From contig JAPUJA010000047.1 in NCBI GenBank assembly GCA_027296525.1, forward strand, positions 1 to 7,180: a DNA stretch of 7,180 bases, read 5' to 3'. Shown here one piece after another: positions 1 to 5,042 of the stretch. The stretch is from Pseudomonadota bacterium. Lineage in GTDB: Bacteria > Pseudomonadota > Alphaproteobacteria > UBA828 > JAPUJA01. The stretch's first letter is position 1. The number at the start of each line of letters is the position of its first letter. The notes under the pieces are model-generated. The model ran no database searches. It saw nothing but the letters and a program-made list of their open reading frames with translations, and was not told the DNA's origin. The position numbers were made by a program, and so were the translations under genes.

Positions 1-409
1 GATAGCTGTCCTCGAAACCGCCGATCAGCTCGCCCTCCGAGTTGGTCAACCGCCAGCTCAAGAGGACCTCGGTTTCCTCCCCGCCCGCGGTCAGGCGCTG
101 CCTCGAGTTGCTCGAGAGCATGAAGCTTCCCGGGTTGGCGCTTTCGAGACTGGCCGGAACGTCCCGCTCGCGGAGGGCTTGGGCGAGCGCGGCGGCGAGC
201 GCCCGGTCGAGCGGCGGGTTGACGCCGTGAATCGGCAGAACGAGCAGACCGTTGCTCGCCTCGGGCGGGGGCAGGGCGAGCTCGGAATAAGTCTCGTGAT
301 CGAACTGAAAGGGCTGAAAAAGAGGCTGGCAGGCGGCCGTGAGCAGCGCCGCGAGAAGGATCAGGGCGCGTCCGAGGACAGAGCGCGAAGGCCGGCCCCT
401 AAAACACAC
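1..409 (-). CDS. predicted lipoprotein, N-terminal part (gene runs off the window)
   Basis: The reverse strand is open from about position 409 to the window edge (about 136 codons, no stop). With the GTG at 409 as start, the protein begins with an arginine-rich n-region, then a hydrophobic stretch ending in LILLAALLTAAC, a plausible signal-peptidase-II lipobox with the acylated Cys at residue 27. The exported part begins QPLFQPF and later has a segment of the form LSWRLTNSEGELIGGF, which suggests a beta-rich fold. I do not recognise the family. The start is uncertain: no ATG is present in this frame near the signal sequence, the frame stays open further upstream (TTG at 418 and 445), and the GTG lacks a clear Shine-Dalgarno. 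The GTG overlaps the end of the preceding peptide gene by 11 bases, which would suit translational coupling. It is the last visible gene of the hldD-lgt-midA-pgeF cluster, and Lgt from that cluster would modify it. Lipoprotein nature is inferred; function is unknown. Confidence 0.72.
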   Translation of the reverse strand, partial: MCFRGRPSRSVLGRALILLAALLTAACQPLFQPFQFDHETYSELALPPPEASNGLLVLPIHGVNPPLDRALAAALAQALRERDVPASLESANPGSFMLSSNSRQRLTAGGEETEVLLSWRLTNSEGELIGGFEDSY

Positions 410-464
410 AACTCGCAACCAGCCCGACGAGCAGGAGCGCGGCAAAGAGAATGATATACGGCAT
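399..464 (-). CDS. tiny hydrophobic peptide (21 aa), possible small membrane or lipoprotein-like peptide
   Basis: An ATG at 464 is preceded, six bases away, by a strong GGAGGAG-type ribosome binding site, and opens a 21-codon frame ending at a TAG (399-401). The peptide starts MPYIILFAA and is almost wholly hydrophobic. It ends with a lipobox-like VASC followed by VF, so it could be a single transmembrane helix, a minimal lipopeptide, or a leader peptide for the overlapping lipoprotein gene. An in-frame ATG at 500 would add twelve charged residues (rich in Glu and Arg) for 33 aa in all, but it lacks a well-spaced ribosome binding site and sits in a hairpin loop. The gene lies 52 bases after the pgeF stop in the same direction. 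Its reality rests on the ribosome binding site and placement alone; I recognise no homologue. Confidence 0.45.
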   Translation of the reverse strand: MPYIILFAALLLVGLVASCVF

Positions 465-489
465 CGATCGCTCCTCCTCGCTCTCCCCA

Positions 490-510
490 CGGGCCGCCAT
501 TAAAGGCCCG
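490..510 (-). other. intercistronic hairpin between pgeF and the small peptide gene
   Basis: CGGGCC and GGCCCG form a 6-bp stem around a 9-base loop, just after the pgeF stop codon. On the transcribed (minus) strand no U-tract follows, so it is not a classical terminator. It could stabilise the 3' end of the upstream message or modulate translation, since the loop carries the alternative ATG of the downstream peptide. The role is inferred. Confidence 0.4.
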
Positions 511-516
511 AGACCC

Positions 517-1323
517 TTATTCCGCAAGCGTTATGGCCGACAGCAACCGGCCATATCCGGGGGCGCCTTGGCGTTGGGATCGCCGGTAGCTGAAGAAGCG
601 AAGATCGTCGGAGAAGGTATCCTGCTCGGTCGCCGCGACGGCCGCGATCCCCTGTCCCGTCAGACGCCCCGCGATATAAGCCGCGAGGTCGAAGAGATGA
701 TGCTCGGCCCGCCGGGCCGGGCGGAAAAACCCCTCATTGCCCGGATCTTCCGCCAGGAAGCGGGCGTGGAATTCGGGCCCGACCTCGTAGGAGTCGCGCC
801 CGATACAGGGGCCGATGAGCGCGGCGATGCGCTCGGGCCGCGCGCCTTCGCCGATCATCGCCGCGAGCGCCACCTCGAGGATGCCGCCGAGGGCGCCGCG
901 CCAGCCGGCGTGGGCGACGCCGACGACCGGCACCTCGGGATCGACCAGCAGCACGGGCGCGCAGTCCGCCGTCAGCACGCCGATCGCGATCCCTGGGCGC
1001 CGGGTCACGAGGGCATCCGCCTTGGGCGCATCGTCCGGCGGCCAGGGCTCGTCGACGACGAGGGCCTGGTCGCTGTGGCTCTGGTAGGGGGTGCAGAGCG
1101 CCTGCGCCGCGACTCCCAGATGCTGGGCCGCCCGGGAGCGATTCTCGCGCACCGCCTCGAGATCGTCGCCCGAGCCGAAGCCGCAGTTCAAGGACTGGAA
1201 AACCCCGTCGCTGACGCCGCCGGCGCGGGTGAAGAGGCCGTAGCGAATGGCTCCCTCGCTCTCGAACGTCGGGTGCTCGATGGTTCCCGTCGGCGCTCGA
1301 CTCCGAGCTCCCGTCTTGGTCAC
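517..1323 (-). CDS. pgeF: peptidoglycan editing factor PgeF (laccase-domain / YfiH family)
   Basis: The 268-aa product has the full length and motif order of the PgeF/YfiH (multicopper polyphenol oxidase, 'laccase domain') family: FTRAGGVS near residue 31, TPYQSHSD at 78-85, LTADCAPVLLVD at 117-128, VAHAGWRG at 136-143, IGPCIG at 170-175 and DTFSDDLRFFSYRR at 235-248. The metal and catalytic residues expected for the family are present: His83, Cys121 and His138. Family knowledge: members are cytoplasmic purine-nucleoside phosphorylase/deaminase-like enzymes, and in E. coli the protein prevents misincorporation of the wrong amino acid into peptidoglycan precursors. The start is a GTG at 1323 that overlaps the TGA of the preceding methyltransferase gene as GTGA, which implies translational coupling. 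A TAA ends it at 517. It fits the envelope theme of the cluster. Family assignment is firm; the physiological substrate here is inferred. Confidence 0.95.
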   Translation of the reverse strand: MTKTGARSRAPTGTIEHPTFESEGAIRYGLFTRAGGVSDGVFQSLNCGFGSGDDLEAVRENRSRAAQHLGVAAQALCTPYQSHSDQALVVDEPWPPDDAPKADALVTRRPGIAIGVLTADCAPVLLVDPEVPVVGVAHAGWRGALGGILEVALAAMIGEGARPERIAALIGPCIGRDSYEVGPEFHARFLAEDPGNEGFFRPARRAEHHLFDLAAYIAGRLTGQGIAAVAATEQDTFSDDLRFFSYRRSQRQGAPGYGRLLSAITLAE

Positions 1324-2459
1324 GCCGCGCCTGCGTTACCTGGTGCCCTGGCCGCGCGGGCGGGCGGATCCTCTCGGCGGGCCTGCTCGAAGCCGGCCGG
1401 GGCCCAGGCGCCCGCGTGGGTGATCGCGAAGGCCTTGAACAAGCTGCCCATCTCGGAATCGTGGGTCAAGCGCCCGAGCCCGGCCTCGATCTCCGCCTTC
1501 TCATCCGGGCGCGCCGCGGCGCCGAGCGTTCGGGCACGGGCCTCGATTCCAAGCGCCTTTAGGAACGCTCTTTGGGATACCGGTCCGTAGGTCCGCGCGC
1601 CGGCCTCGCGCGCCGCTTGGCCGAGGAGGGCGAAATCCACATGAGCCGTCATGTCCACCTCGCCCGGCGCCTCGAGCACCGGATGGGGCCGATGGCGGCT
1701 GACGGCCTGGAGCGTTTCGCCAAGCCGGCTCTCGGCATGGCCGTAATCGATCACAAGGGCCGCGCCCCCGGACACGGCCAGAAGCTGGCCGATCTGGTGC
1801 GCCAGGCTGATGCCCGAAGGGGAGAACTCGAAGACGCTGCCCTCGGGCGCATCGCGAAGCCGCGCGGGCACGAGCGCGGCCGCCGCCGAGTCGCCGGGCG
1901 TGAGGACGAATCGAAAGCCGTCGCCGTCCGTGTCCACGCAACGCTCCGTCCACCCCCTGCGCGTGCGCACGAGCTGGCGAATGGGCAAGGCGTCGAACAG
2001 CTCGTTCGCGACGATGAGCGCGGGCCCGCTGGGCAGCCCCGCGAGCGTCCTGTGCCAGGTCGCGCCCGTGCCTTCGAGCCGCTCGCGCTGACGGCGCTCG
2101 AGGCTCGGGCTTGTCTCGATCAGATGCAGCTTCACGACGCCCTTGAAATCGGACACGGTCTGGAGCGCGCGCAGCGCATCGGCCATCAAGGTACCCCGCC
2201 CGGGGCCGATCTCCACCAGCCGGGGCGGCTTCGGCGCGCCCATTTGCCGCCAGGTGACGGCGCACCAGAGCCCGATCAACTCGCCGAACATCTGACTGAT
2301 CTCCGGCGCGGTCACGAAGTCGCCTTGCCGTCCAAAGGGCTCGTTCCGGTTGTAGTAACCGAGCTCGGGATCGCCGAGCGCGGCGGCCATGTATTGTTCG
2401 ACGGTCAAGGGTCCAAATCCGGCGATGAGCCGCTTGAGCCGGCGCGCAAGCGGGCTCAC
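1320..2459 (-). CDS. class I SAM-dependent methyltransferase, MidA/NDUFAF7 family
   Basis: A 379-aa protein matches the MidA/NDUFAF7 (COG1565) family along its length. Visible motifs: GDFVTAPEISQMFGELIG at 46-63, the SAM-binding loop LVEIGPGRGTLMADALR at 81-97, ETSPSL at 115-120, VANELFDALPIRQ at 150-162, VIDYGH at 236-241, DMTAHVDF at 269-276 and YGPVSQRAFL at 291-300. Mitochondrial NDUFAF7 dimethylates an arginine of the complex I subunit NDUFS2, so a role in respiratory complex I assembly is the likeliest guess for the bacterial enzyme; no complex I gene is visible here. I take the GTG at 2459 as start: it has a GGGAGGGG ribosome binding site, overlaps the lgt stop as GTGA, and gives the expected N-terminus (SPLARRLKRLI). 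The longer frame to 2675 would read through lgt in the wrong frame. Its last codons overlap the pgeF start. The Ala/Arg/Pro-rich tail (about 355-379) is probably disordered. Confidence 0.93.
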   Translation of the reverse strand: MSPLARRLKRLIAGFGPLTVEQYMAAALGDPELGYYNRNEPFGRQGDFVTAPEISQMFGELIGLWCAVTWRQMGAPKPPRLVEIGPGRGTLMADALRALQTVSDFKGVVKLHLIETSPSLERRQRERLEGTGATWHRTLAGLPSGPALIVANELFDALPIRQLVRTRRGWTERCVDTDGDGFRFVLTPGDSAAAALVPARLRDAPEGSVFEFSPSGISLAHQIGQLLAVSGGAALVIDYGHAESRLGETLQAVSRHRPHPVLEAPGEVDMTAHVDFALLGQAAREAGARTYGPVSQRAFLKALGIEARARTLGAAARPDEKAEIEAGLGRLTHDSEMGSLFKAFAITHAGAWAPAGFEQARREDPPARAARAPGNAGAA

Positions 2460-3262
2460 GTCGCCCCTCCCGGGCGTCTTTGGGCGCTCGCGATGAGGTA
2501 AAGCCCGAGCGCCAGCATGGGAAGCGAAAGGAGCTGTCCCATCGTGCTGCCCAAGAGCAGGAAGCCCAGATAGGCGTCGGGCTCGCGCACGAATTCCACC
2601 GCGATGCGGGCGAGCGCATAGCCCGCGAGGAAGACCCCGGTCAACAGACCAGGATGCCGGTGGGCCGCGCTCCAATGGCCGAGGCCATAGAGGAGGACGA
2701 AGAGCAGGAGGCCTTCGAGGAGGGCTTCATAGATCTGGCTGGGGTGCCGCGCCCCCGGCCCGCCCGCGGGGAAAACCATTCCCCAGGGCAGCTCGGTGGC
2801 CCGTCCATAGAGCTCACCGTTGGCGAAATTCGCCAAGCGCCCGAGGAAGAGGCCGATCGGCACGGCCGGGGCGGTATGATCGGCGAGCGCGAGCCACGAG
2901 ATCCGATGGCGCCGTGCGTAGAAGAGGAGGGCCGCCGCGACCCCGACGAGCCCGCCGTGGAACGACATGCCCCCTTGCCAGATAGAGAGAATCTCGGCCG
3001 GATGCGCGAAATAGAAATCGGGCTTGTAGAACAAGACGTGGCCGAGCCGGCCACCCAGGATGACACCGAGGGTAACCCACACCAGGAGGTCGTCGACTTG
3101 GCGGGGCGTGATTGCGTGATTGAAGCGCTTGGCGAGATGGCGAATGTAAAGCCAACCCAACAGCAAGCCGACGATATAGGCGAGCGCGTACCAACGGATG
3201 CTGACCGGCCCGATCTCGACGAGGACCGGATCGATCGTCGGAAAGGCGAGTGCGAAGGTCAT
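2456..3262 (-). CDS. lgt: phosphatidylglycerol--prolipoprotein diacylglyceryl transferase
   Basis: Lgt is an inner-membrane enzyme that moves diacylglycerol from phosphatidylglycerol onto the lipobox cysteine of prolipoproteins, the first step of lipoprotein maturation. The 268-aa product has several hydrophobic transmembrane segments (for example about 25-40, 62-78, 104-116, 182-193, 207-222 and 242-259). It carries the family signature GRLANFANGELYGR at 141-154, RWYALAY at 23-29, SFHGGLVG at 100-107 with His103, RHPSQIYEA at 172-180 and VEFVREPD at 222-229, where Arg226 corresponds to an essential arginine of the E. coli enzyme. The N-terminus (FALAFPTIDPVLVEIGPVSIRW) is typical of alphaproteobacterial Lgt, which supports the ATG at 3262. 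There is no recognisable ribosome binding site before that ATG, only a C-run. The gene starts 10 bases after the hldD stop, so translation may depend on ribosomes arriving from hldD. It overlaps the next gene by GTGA. Confidence 0.97.
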   Translation of the reverse strand: MTFALAFPTIDPVLVEIGPVSIRWYALAYIVGLLLGWLYIRHLAKRFNHAITPRQVDDLLVWVTLGVILGGRLGHVLFYKPDFYFAHPAEILSIWQGGMSFHGGLVGVAAALLFYARRHRISWLALADHTAPAVPIGLFLGRLANFANGELYGRATELPWGMVFPAGGPGARHPSQIYEALLEGLLLFVLLYGLGHWSAAHRHPGLLTGVFLAGYALARIAVEFVREPDAYLGFLLLGSTMGQLLSLPMLALGLYLIASAQRRPGGAT

Positions 3263-3272
3263 CGGGGGACGC

Positions 3273-4253
3273 TTACCGGTAAGGGTCCGGCTGGCTGAGA
3301 TAGTCGCTCACATAGCGCCGGGCGGCTTCCGTCGTGGGCGTGAAGGGTTTTTGATAGCCGGCGCCGCGCAAGTGGGAAAGATCAGCCTCGGTGAAATACT
3401 GATAGTGCTCCTGGAGGCTTTCGGGCATCTCGACATATTCGATGCGCGGCGTGTGTCCCGCGGCTTGAAAGGCCGCCTCGATCAGCGTTTGAAAACTCAC
3501 GGCCTCGCCGGTTCCGCAATTGAACAGGCCGCTCACCCGTGGATTGTCCAGAAGCCACAGCATGACGTCGACGCAATCGCCGACCCAGACGAAGTCACGA
3601 AGCTGGCCACCGTCCGCGTAGTCCGGGTGGTGGGACTTGTAAAGCCGGACGGTTTCGCCCTCGAGGATCCGCTCGGCGTTCTTGGCCAGAACGCTCTGCT
3701 GGTCGCCTTTGTGATACTCGTTCGGACCGAAGGCGTTGAAGAATTTGAGCCCCGCCCACTGTTTGGGGCGGGCCGCGTCCGAGGCCAGAAGACGCGCGAC
3801 TCGCCGATCGAAAAGATGTTTGCTCCAGCCGTAGGGATTAAGCGGTCGCAAGAGCGCCAGAGCATCGACGGAGCCATCGTCCGTGAACCCGTTTGAGCCG
3901 TCGCCGTAAGTAGCGGCCGAGGATGCATAGATGAAACGGGCGCCGCTCTCGGCGCACCAATTCCAAAGCGCCAGACTCAAGGCAAAGTTGTTGGCGACGA
4001 TGAAGTCGACATCGGTTTCGGTGGTCGATGAGCTCGCGCCGAGATGGAAGACGACGTCGATGCTCCCGCTCTCGAGCACATCACCGAGCTCATCGGGAGG
4101 GACCAGCTCGGCGATCTCGCGTTTGGCGAGATTGCGCCATTTGTCGCCCGTCCCGAGCGTATCGCAGAGCACGATTTCCGATTCGCCGCGCTCTTCGAGA
4201 GCGGCTATCAAATTCGAGCCGATGAAACCCGCGCCTCCGGTCACCAGAATCAT
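3273..4253 (-). CDS. hldD: ADP-L-glycero-D-manno-heptose 6-epimerase
   Basis: A 326-aa extended short-chain dehydrogenase/reductase that closely fits HldD (RfaD). This enzyme epimerises ADP-D-glycero-D-manno-heptose to the L-glycero form used in the LPS inner core. The NAD(P)-binding Rossmann motif TGGAGFIGSN lies at 5-14, the HldD-like GTGDKWRNLAKREI at 35-48, the serine motif YASSAATYG at 109-117, and the YxxxK pair is Tyr141/Lys145 in NPYGWSKHLFD. The segment FGPNEYHKG (175-183) holds Lys182, which I align from memory with the second catalytic lysine of E. coli HldD. QLRDFVWVGD (217-226) is also typical. I start at the ATG at 4253: it puts MILVTGG at the N-terminus, has GAGGCGG about ten bases upstream, and lies downstream of a good promoter. 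The ATG at 4331 would add 26 atypical residues upstream of that promoter. It is the first gene of the envelope cluster. Generic NDP-sugar epimerase is the only real alternative. Confidence 0.93.
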   Translation of the reverse strand: MILVTGGAGFIGSNLIAALEERGESEIVLCDTLGTGDKWRNLAKREIAELVPPDELGDVLESGSIDVVFHLGASSSTTETDVDFIVANNFALSLALWNWCAESGARFIYASSAATYGDGSNGFTDDGSVDALALLRPLNPYGWSKHLFDRRVARLLASDAARPKQWAGLKFFNAFGPNEYHKGDQQSVLAKNAERILEGETVRLYKSHHPDYADGGQLRDFVWVGDCVDVMLWLLDNPRVSGLFNCGTGEAVSFQTLIEAAFQAAGHTPRIEYVEMPESLQEHYQYFTEADLSHLRGAGYQKPFTPTTEAARRYVSDYLSQPDPYR

Positions 4254-4280
4254 GCCGACATTCCGCCTCGTGCCGGGCAA

Positions 4281-4309
4281 GTTATAGGTCGGGGTCTGGG
4301 AGCTCGCAA
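4281..4309 (-). promoter_or_regulatory. putative sigma70-type promoter for the hldD-lgt-midA-pgeF cluster
   Basis: On the minus strand TTGCGA (4309-4304) and TATAAC (4286-4281) are separated by 17 bases, matching the housekeeping consensus at 4 of 6 and 5 of 6 positions. Transcription would start near 4274, about 20 bases before the hldD ATG, leaving room for the GAGGCGG ribosome binding site. No other good promoter was seen inside the downstream cluster, consistent with one long transcript. Confidence 0.5.
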
Positions 4310-4316
4310 GCTGGCG

Positions 4317-4346
4317 TTGTTCTGGGGGCATTCATGGCCATATAAC
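4317..4346 (+). promoter_or_regulatory. putative promoter for ubiK
   Basis: TTGTTC (4317-4322) and TATAAC (4341-4346) are separated by 18 bases on the plus strand. The -10 matches consensus at 5 of 6 positions. A leader of about 45 bases follows, ending in the strong ribosome binding site AGGAGG (4381-4386), 10 bases before the ubiK ATG. The site is divergent from, and adjacent to, the hldD promoter. Confidence 0.45.
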
Positions 4347-4396
4347 ATCTTGAGGCTCGAGCCGAATGACTGAGGAGCCGAGGAGGATAGGCGAAG

Positions 4397-4702
4397 ATGC
4401 AGACGAGCAACCGGCTTTTCGACGATTTCGCTCGGGTGGCGAGCGGCGCGATGGGGGTTGCCTCCGGCTTCAAGGGGGAGGTCGAGGCGCTCGTTCAGCG
4501 CCAGTTCGATCGAATCCTCGCGCGTATGGATTTGGTCAACCGTGAGGAGTTCGAGGCGGTCAAGGAAATGGCCGCCAAGGCCCGAGCCGAGCAGGAGGCT
4601 CTGAACGAGCGCCTCGCGGCGCTCGAGAAAAAAGCCGCACGGCCGGCGCGCAAGCGGGCGGCGAAGCCCAAGGCCGCGGCCCCTAAGGACGATACCGCCT
4701 AG
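4397..4702 (+). CDS. ubiK: UbiK/BMFP-family accessory factor (YqiC-like)
   Basis: A 101-aa protein of the BMFP (membrane fusogenic, DUF526/YqiC) family. The N-terminal half (NRLFDDFARVASGAMGVASG at 5-24, then KGEVEALVQRQFDRILARMDLV) is the amphipathic part. NREEFEAVKEMAAKAR (48-63), continuing to about residue 80, is a predicted coiled coil with heptad-like Leu/Ala spacing. The last 20 residues are a Lys/Ala/Pro-rich tail (KKAARPARKRAAKPK region), which could bind membrane or nucleic acid. Known family members form trimers, and in Enterobacteria UbiK binds UbiJ and assists aerobic ubiquinone biosynthesis. No ubi biosynthetic gene is in the window, so that role is inferred from the family. It appears to be a single-gene transcript with its own promoter, ribosome binding site and terminator. 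Confidence 0.88.
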   Translation: MQTSNRLFDDFARVASGAMGVASGFKGEVEALVQRQFDRILARMDLVNREEFEAVKEMAAKARAEQEALNERLAALEKKAARPARKRAAKPKAAAPKDDTA

Positions 4703-4710
4703 GGCGCTTC

Positions 4711-4740
4711 CCCCGCCGGGTTGGCGGCGGGGTCTTGTAT
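4711..4740 (+). terminator. Rho-independent terminator after ubiK
   Basis: CCCCGCCG (4711-4718) and CGGCGGGG (4725-4732) form a perfect 8-bp GC stem around a 6-base loop. TCTTGTAT and further Ts follow, a moderately T-rich tract. It begins nine bases after the ubiK stop codon. A shorter alternative fold within the same bases is possible. Confidence 0.72.
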
Positions 4741-4762
4741 TTCAAGAGATTTTCGCCGTCTC

Positions 4763-4852
4763 GACGGCATCGCCGTGGGACGGCATCTCCGTGGGACAGC
4801 ATCGCCGTGGGACGGCATCGCCGTGGGACGGCATCGCCATGGGACGGCATCG
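4763..4852. repeat. 16-bp tandem repeat array, about 5.6 copies
   Basis: The unit GACGGCATCGCCGTGG occurs head to tail at 4763-4778, 4779-4794 (one change), 4795-4810 (one change), 4811-4826 and 4827-4842 (one change). A truncated 10-base copy at 4843-4852 and a degenerate flank follow. Each intact unit contains the inverted repeat ACGGC-ATC-GCCGT, so single units can form small hairpins and neighbouring units can pair with one another. The period is not a multiple of three, so the repetitive peptides readable through it in plus frames are artefacts. It sits just beyond the ubiK terminator. It may be a variable-number minisatellite or a site for a DNA- or RNA-binding factor; nothing in the window decides this. 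Confidence 0.9.
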
Positions 4853-4890
4853 TCCGGCATCGGCTTCGCCATGATCGGGTGTCAAAGGCC

Positions 4891-4918
4891 CGATATATCT
4901 ATTTTCCACTACATATCG
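4891..4918. repeat. inverted repeat CGATAT-N16-ATATCG
   Basis: CGATAT at 4891-4896 and its exact complement ATATCG at 4913-4918 flank 16 AT-rich bases. This stretch has clearly lower GC than the genes around it. The same 6-mer pair recurs at 4969-4990, about 75 bases downstream centre to centre. Together they may be paired operator sites for the ybjN-proC transcript; that is inference. Confidence 0.5.
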
Positions 4919-4946
4919 TGGTTTGCTAGGCGTACAACACATTTTA

Positions 4947-4975
4947 TTGTGGTATGGAACCGTCGATACGATATT
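4947..4975 (+). promoter_or_regulatory. possible weak promoter for the YbjN-proC transcript
   Basis: TTGTGG (4947-4952) and GATATT (4970-4975) are 17 bases apart, matching consensus at only 3 of 6 and 4 of 6 positions. It lies at the AT-rich to GC-rich transition upstream of the YbjN gene, and its -10 falls inside the inverted repeat at 4969-4990. The match is weak, and other -10/-35 combinations in this AT-rich block are possible. Confidence 0.25.
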
Positions 4976-4990
4976 CTCGGCCGGATATCG
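4969..4990. repeat. inverted repeat CGATAT-N10-ATATCG (possible operator or hairpin)
   Basis: CGATAT (4969-4974) and ATATCG (4985-4990) are perfect complements. Allowing one T-G wobble, the stem extends to eight pairs with loop TCGGCC (4977-4982). It repeats the half-sites seen at 4891-4918 and overlaps the best -10 candidate for the downstream gene, as a repressor site would. A transcribed hairpin is the alternative reading. Confidence 0.5.
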
Positions 4991-4994
4991 CGGC

Positions 4995-5021
4995 CCCGGG
5001 GCCTCGGCCAAGGCCCCCGGG
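4995..5021 (+). other. GC-rich leader hairpin upstream of the YbjN ribosome binding site
   Basis: GGGGCC (4998-5003) pairs with GGCCCC (5012-5017) around an 8-base loop. After a one-base bulge (5018), CCC (4995-4997) pairs with GGG (5019-5021). A perfect 12-base palindrome, GGCCCCGGGGCC (4992-5003), overlaps it and offers an alternative fold or a DNA site. The hairpin ends six bases before the GAGGAG ribosome binding site (5028-5033), so it could influence translation. No U-tract follows, so it is not a normal terminator. Confidence 0.4.
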
Positions 5022-5042
5022 CGGATTGAGGAGTAAGGCGCC

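Noticed and set aside
451..1590. Long plus-strand open frame (379 codons) opposite pgeF and midA
   Set aside because: It is antisense to two confidently recognised genes, has no family motifs, is rich in Arg/Ala/Gly as expected for shadow frames in GC-rich DNA, and has no ribosome binding site.
2460..2675. N-terminal extension of the midA gene to an ATG at 2675
   Set aside because: The added 72 residues are lgt read in another frame. The GTG at 2459, with GGGAGGGG and the GTGA overlap, gives the family-typical N-terminus.
2480..3298. Plus-strand open frame (272 codons) opposite lgt
   Set aside because: It mirrors the lgt coding strand exactly. The composition (Glu/Arg/Pro-rich) is what the complement of a membrane protein in GC-rich codons gives. 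No recognisable domain.
4254..4331. hldD start at the ATG at 4331
   Set aside because: It would add 26 residues before the Rossmann motif, lies upstream of the best promoter, and lacks the better-placed ribosome binding site of the ATG at 4253.
4763..4852. CRISPR array
   Set aside because: Repeats are contiguous 16-mers with no spacers, and no cas gene is nearby.
4721..5029. Plus-strand frames with repetitive peptides across the tandem repeat
   Set aside because: A 16-bp unit read in triplets gives a 16-residue periodic peptide by arithmetic alone. No ribosome binding site, no known domain, and one frame starts inside the ubiK terminator.
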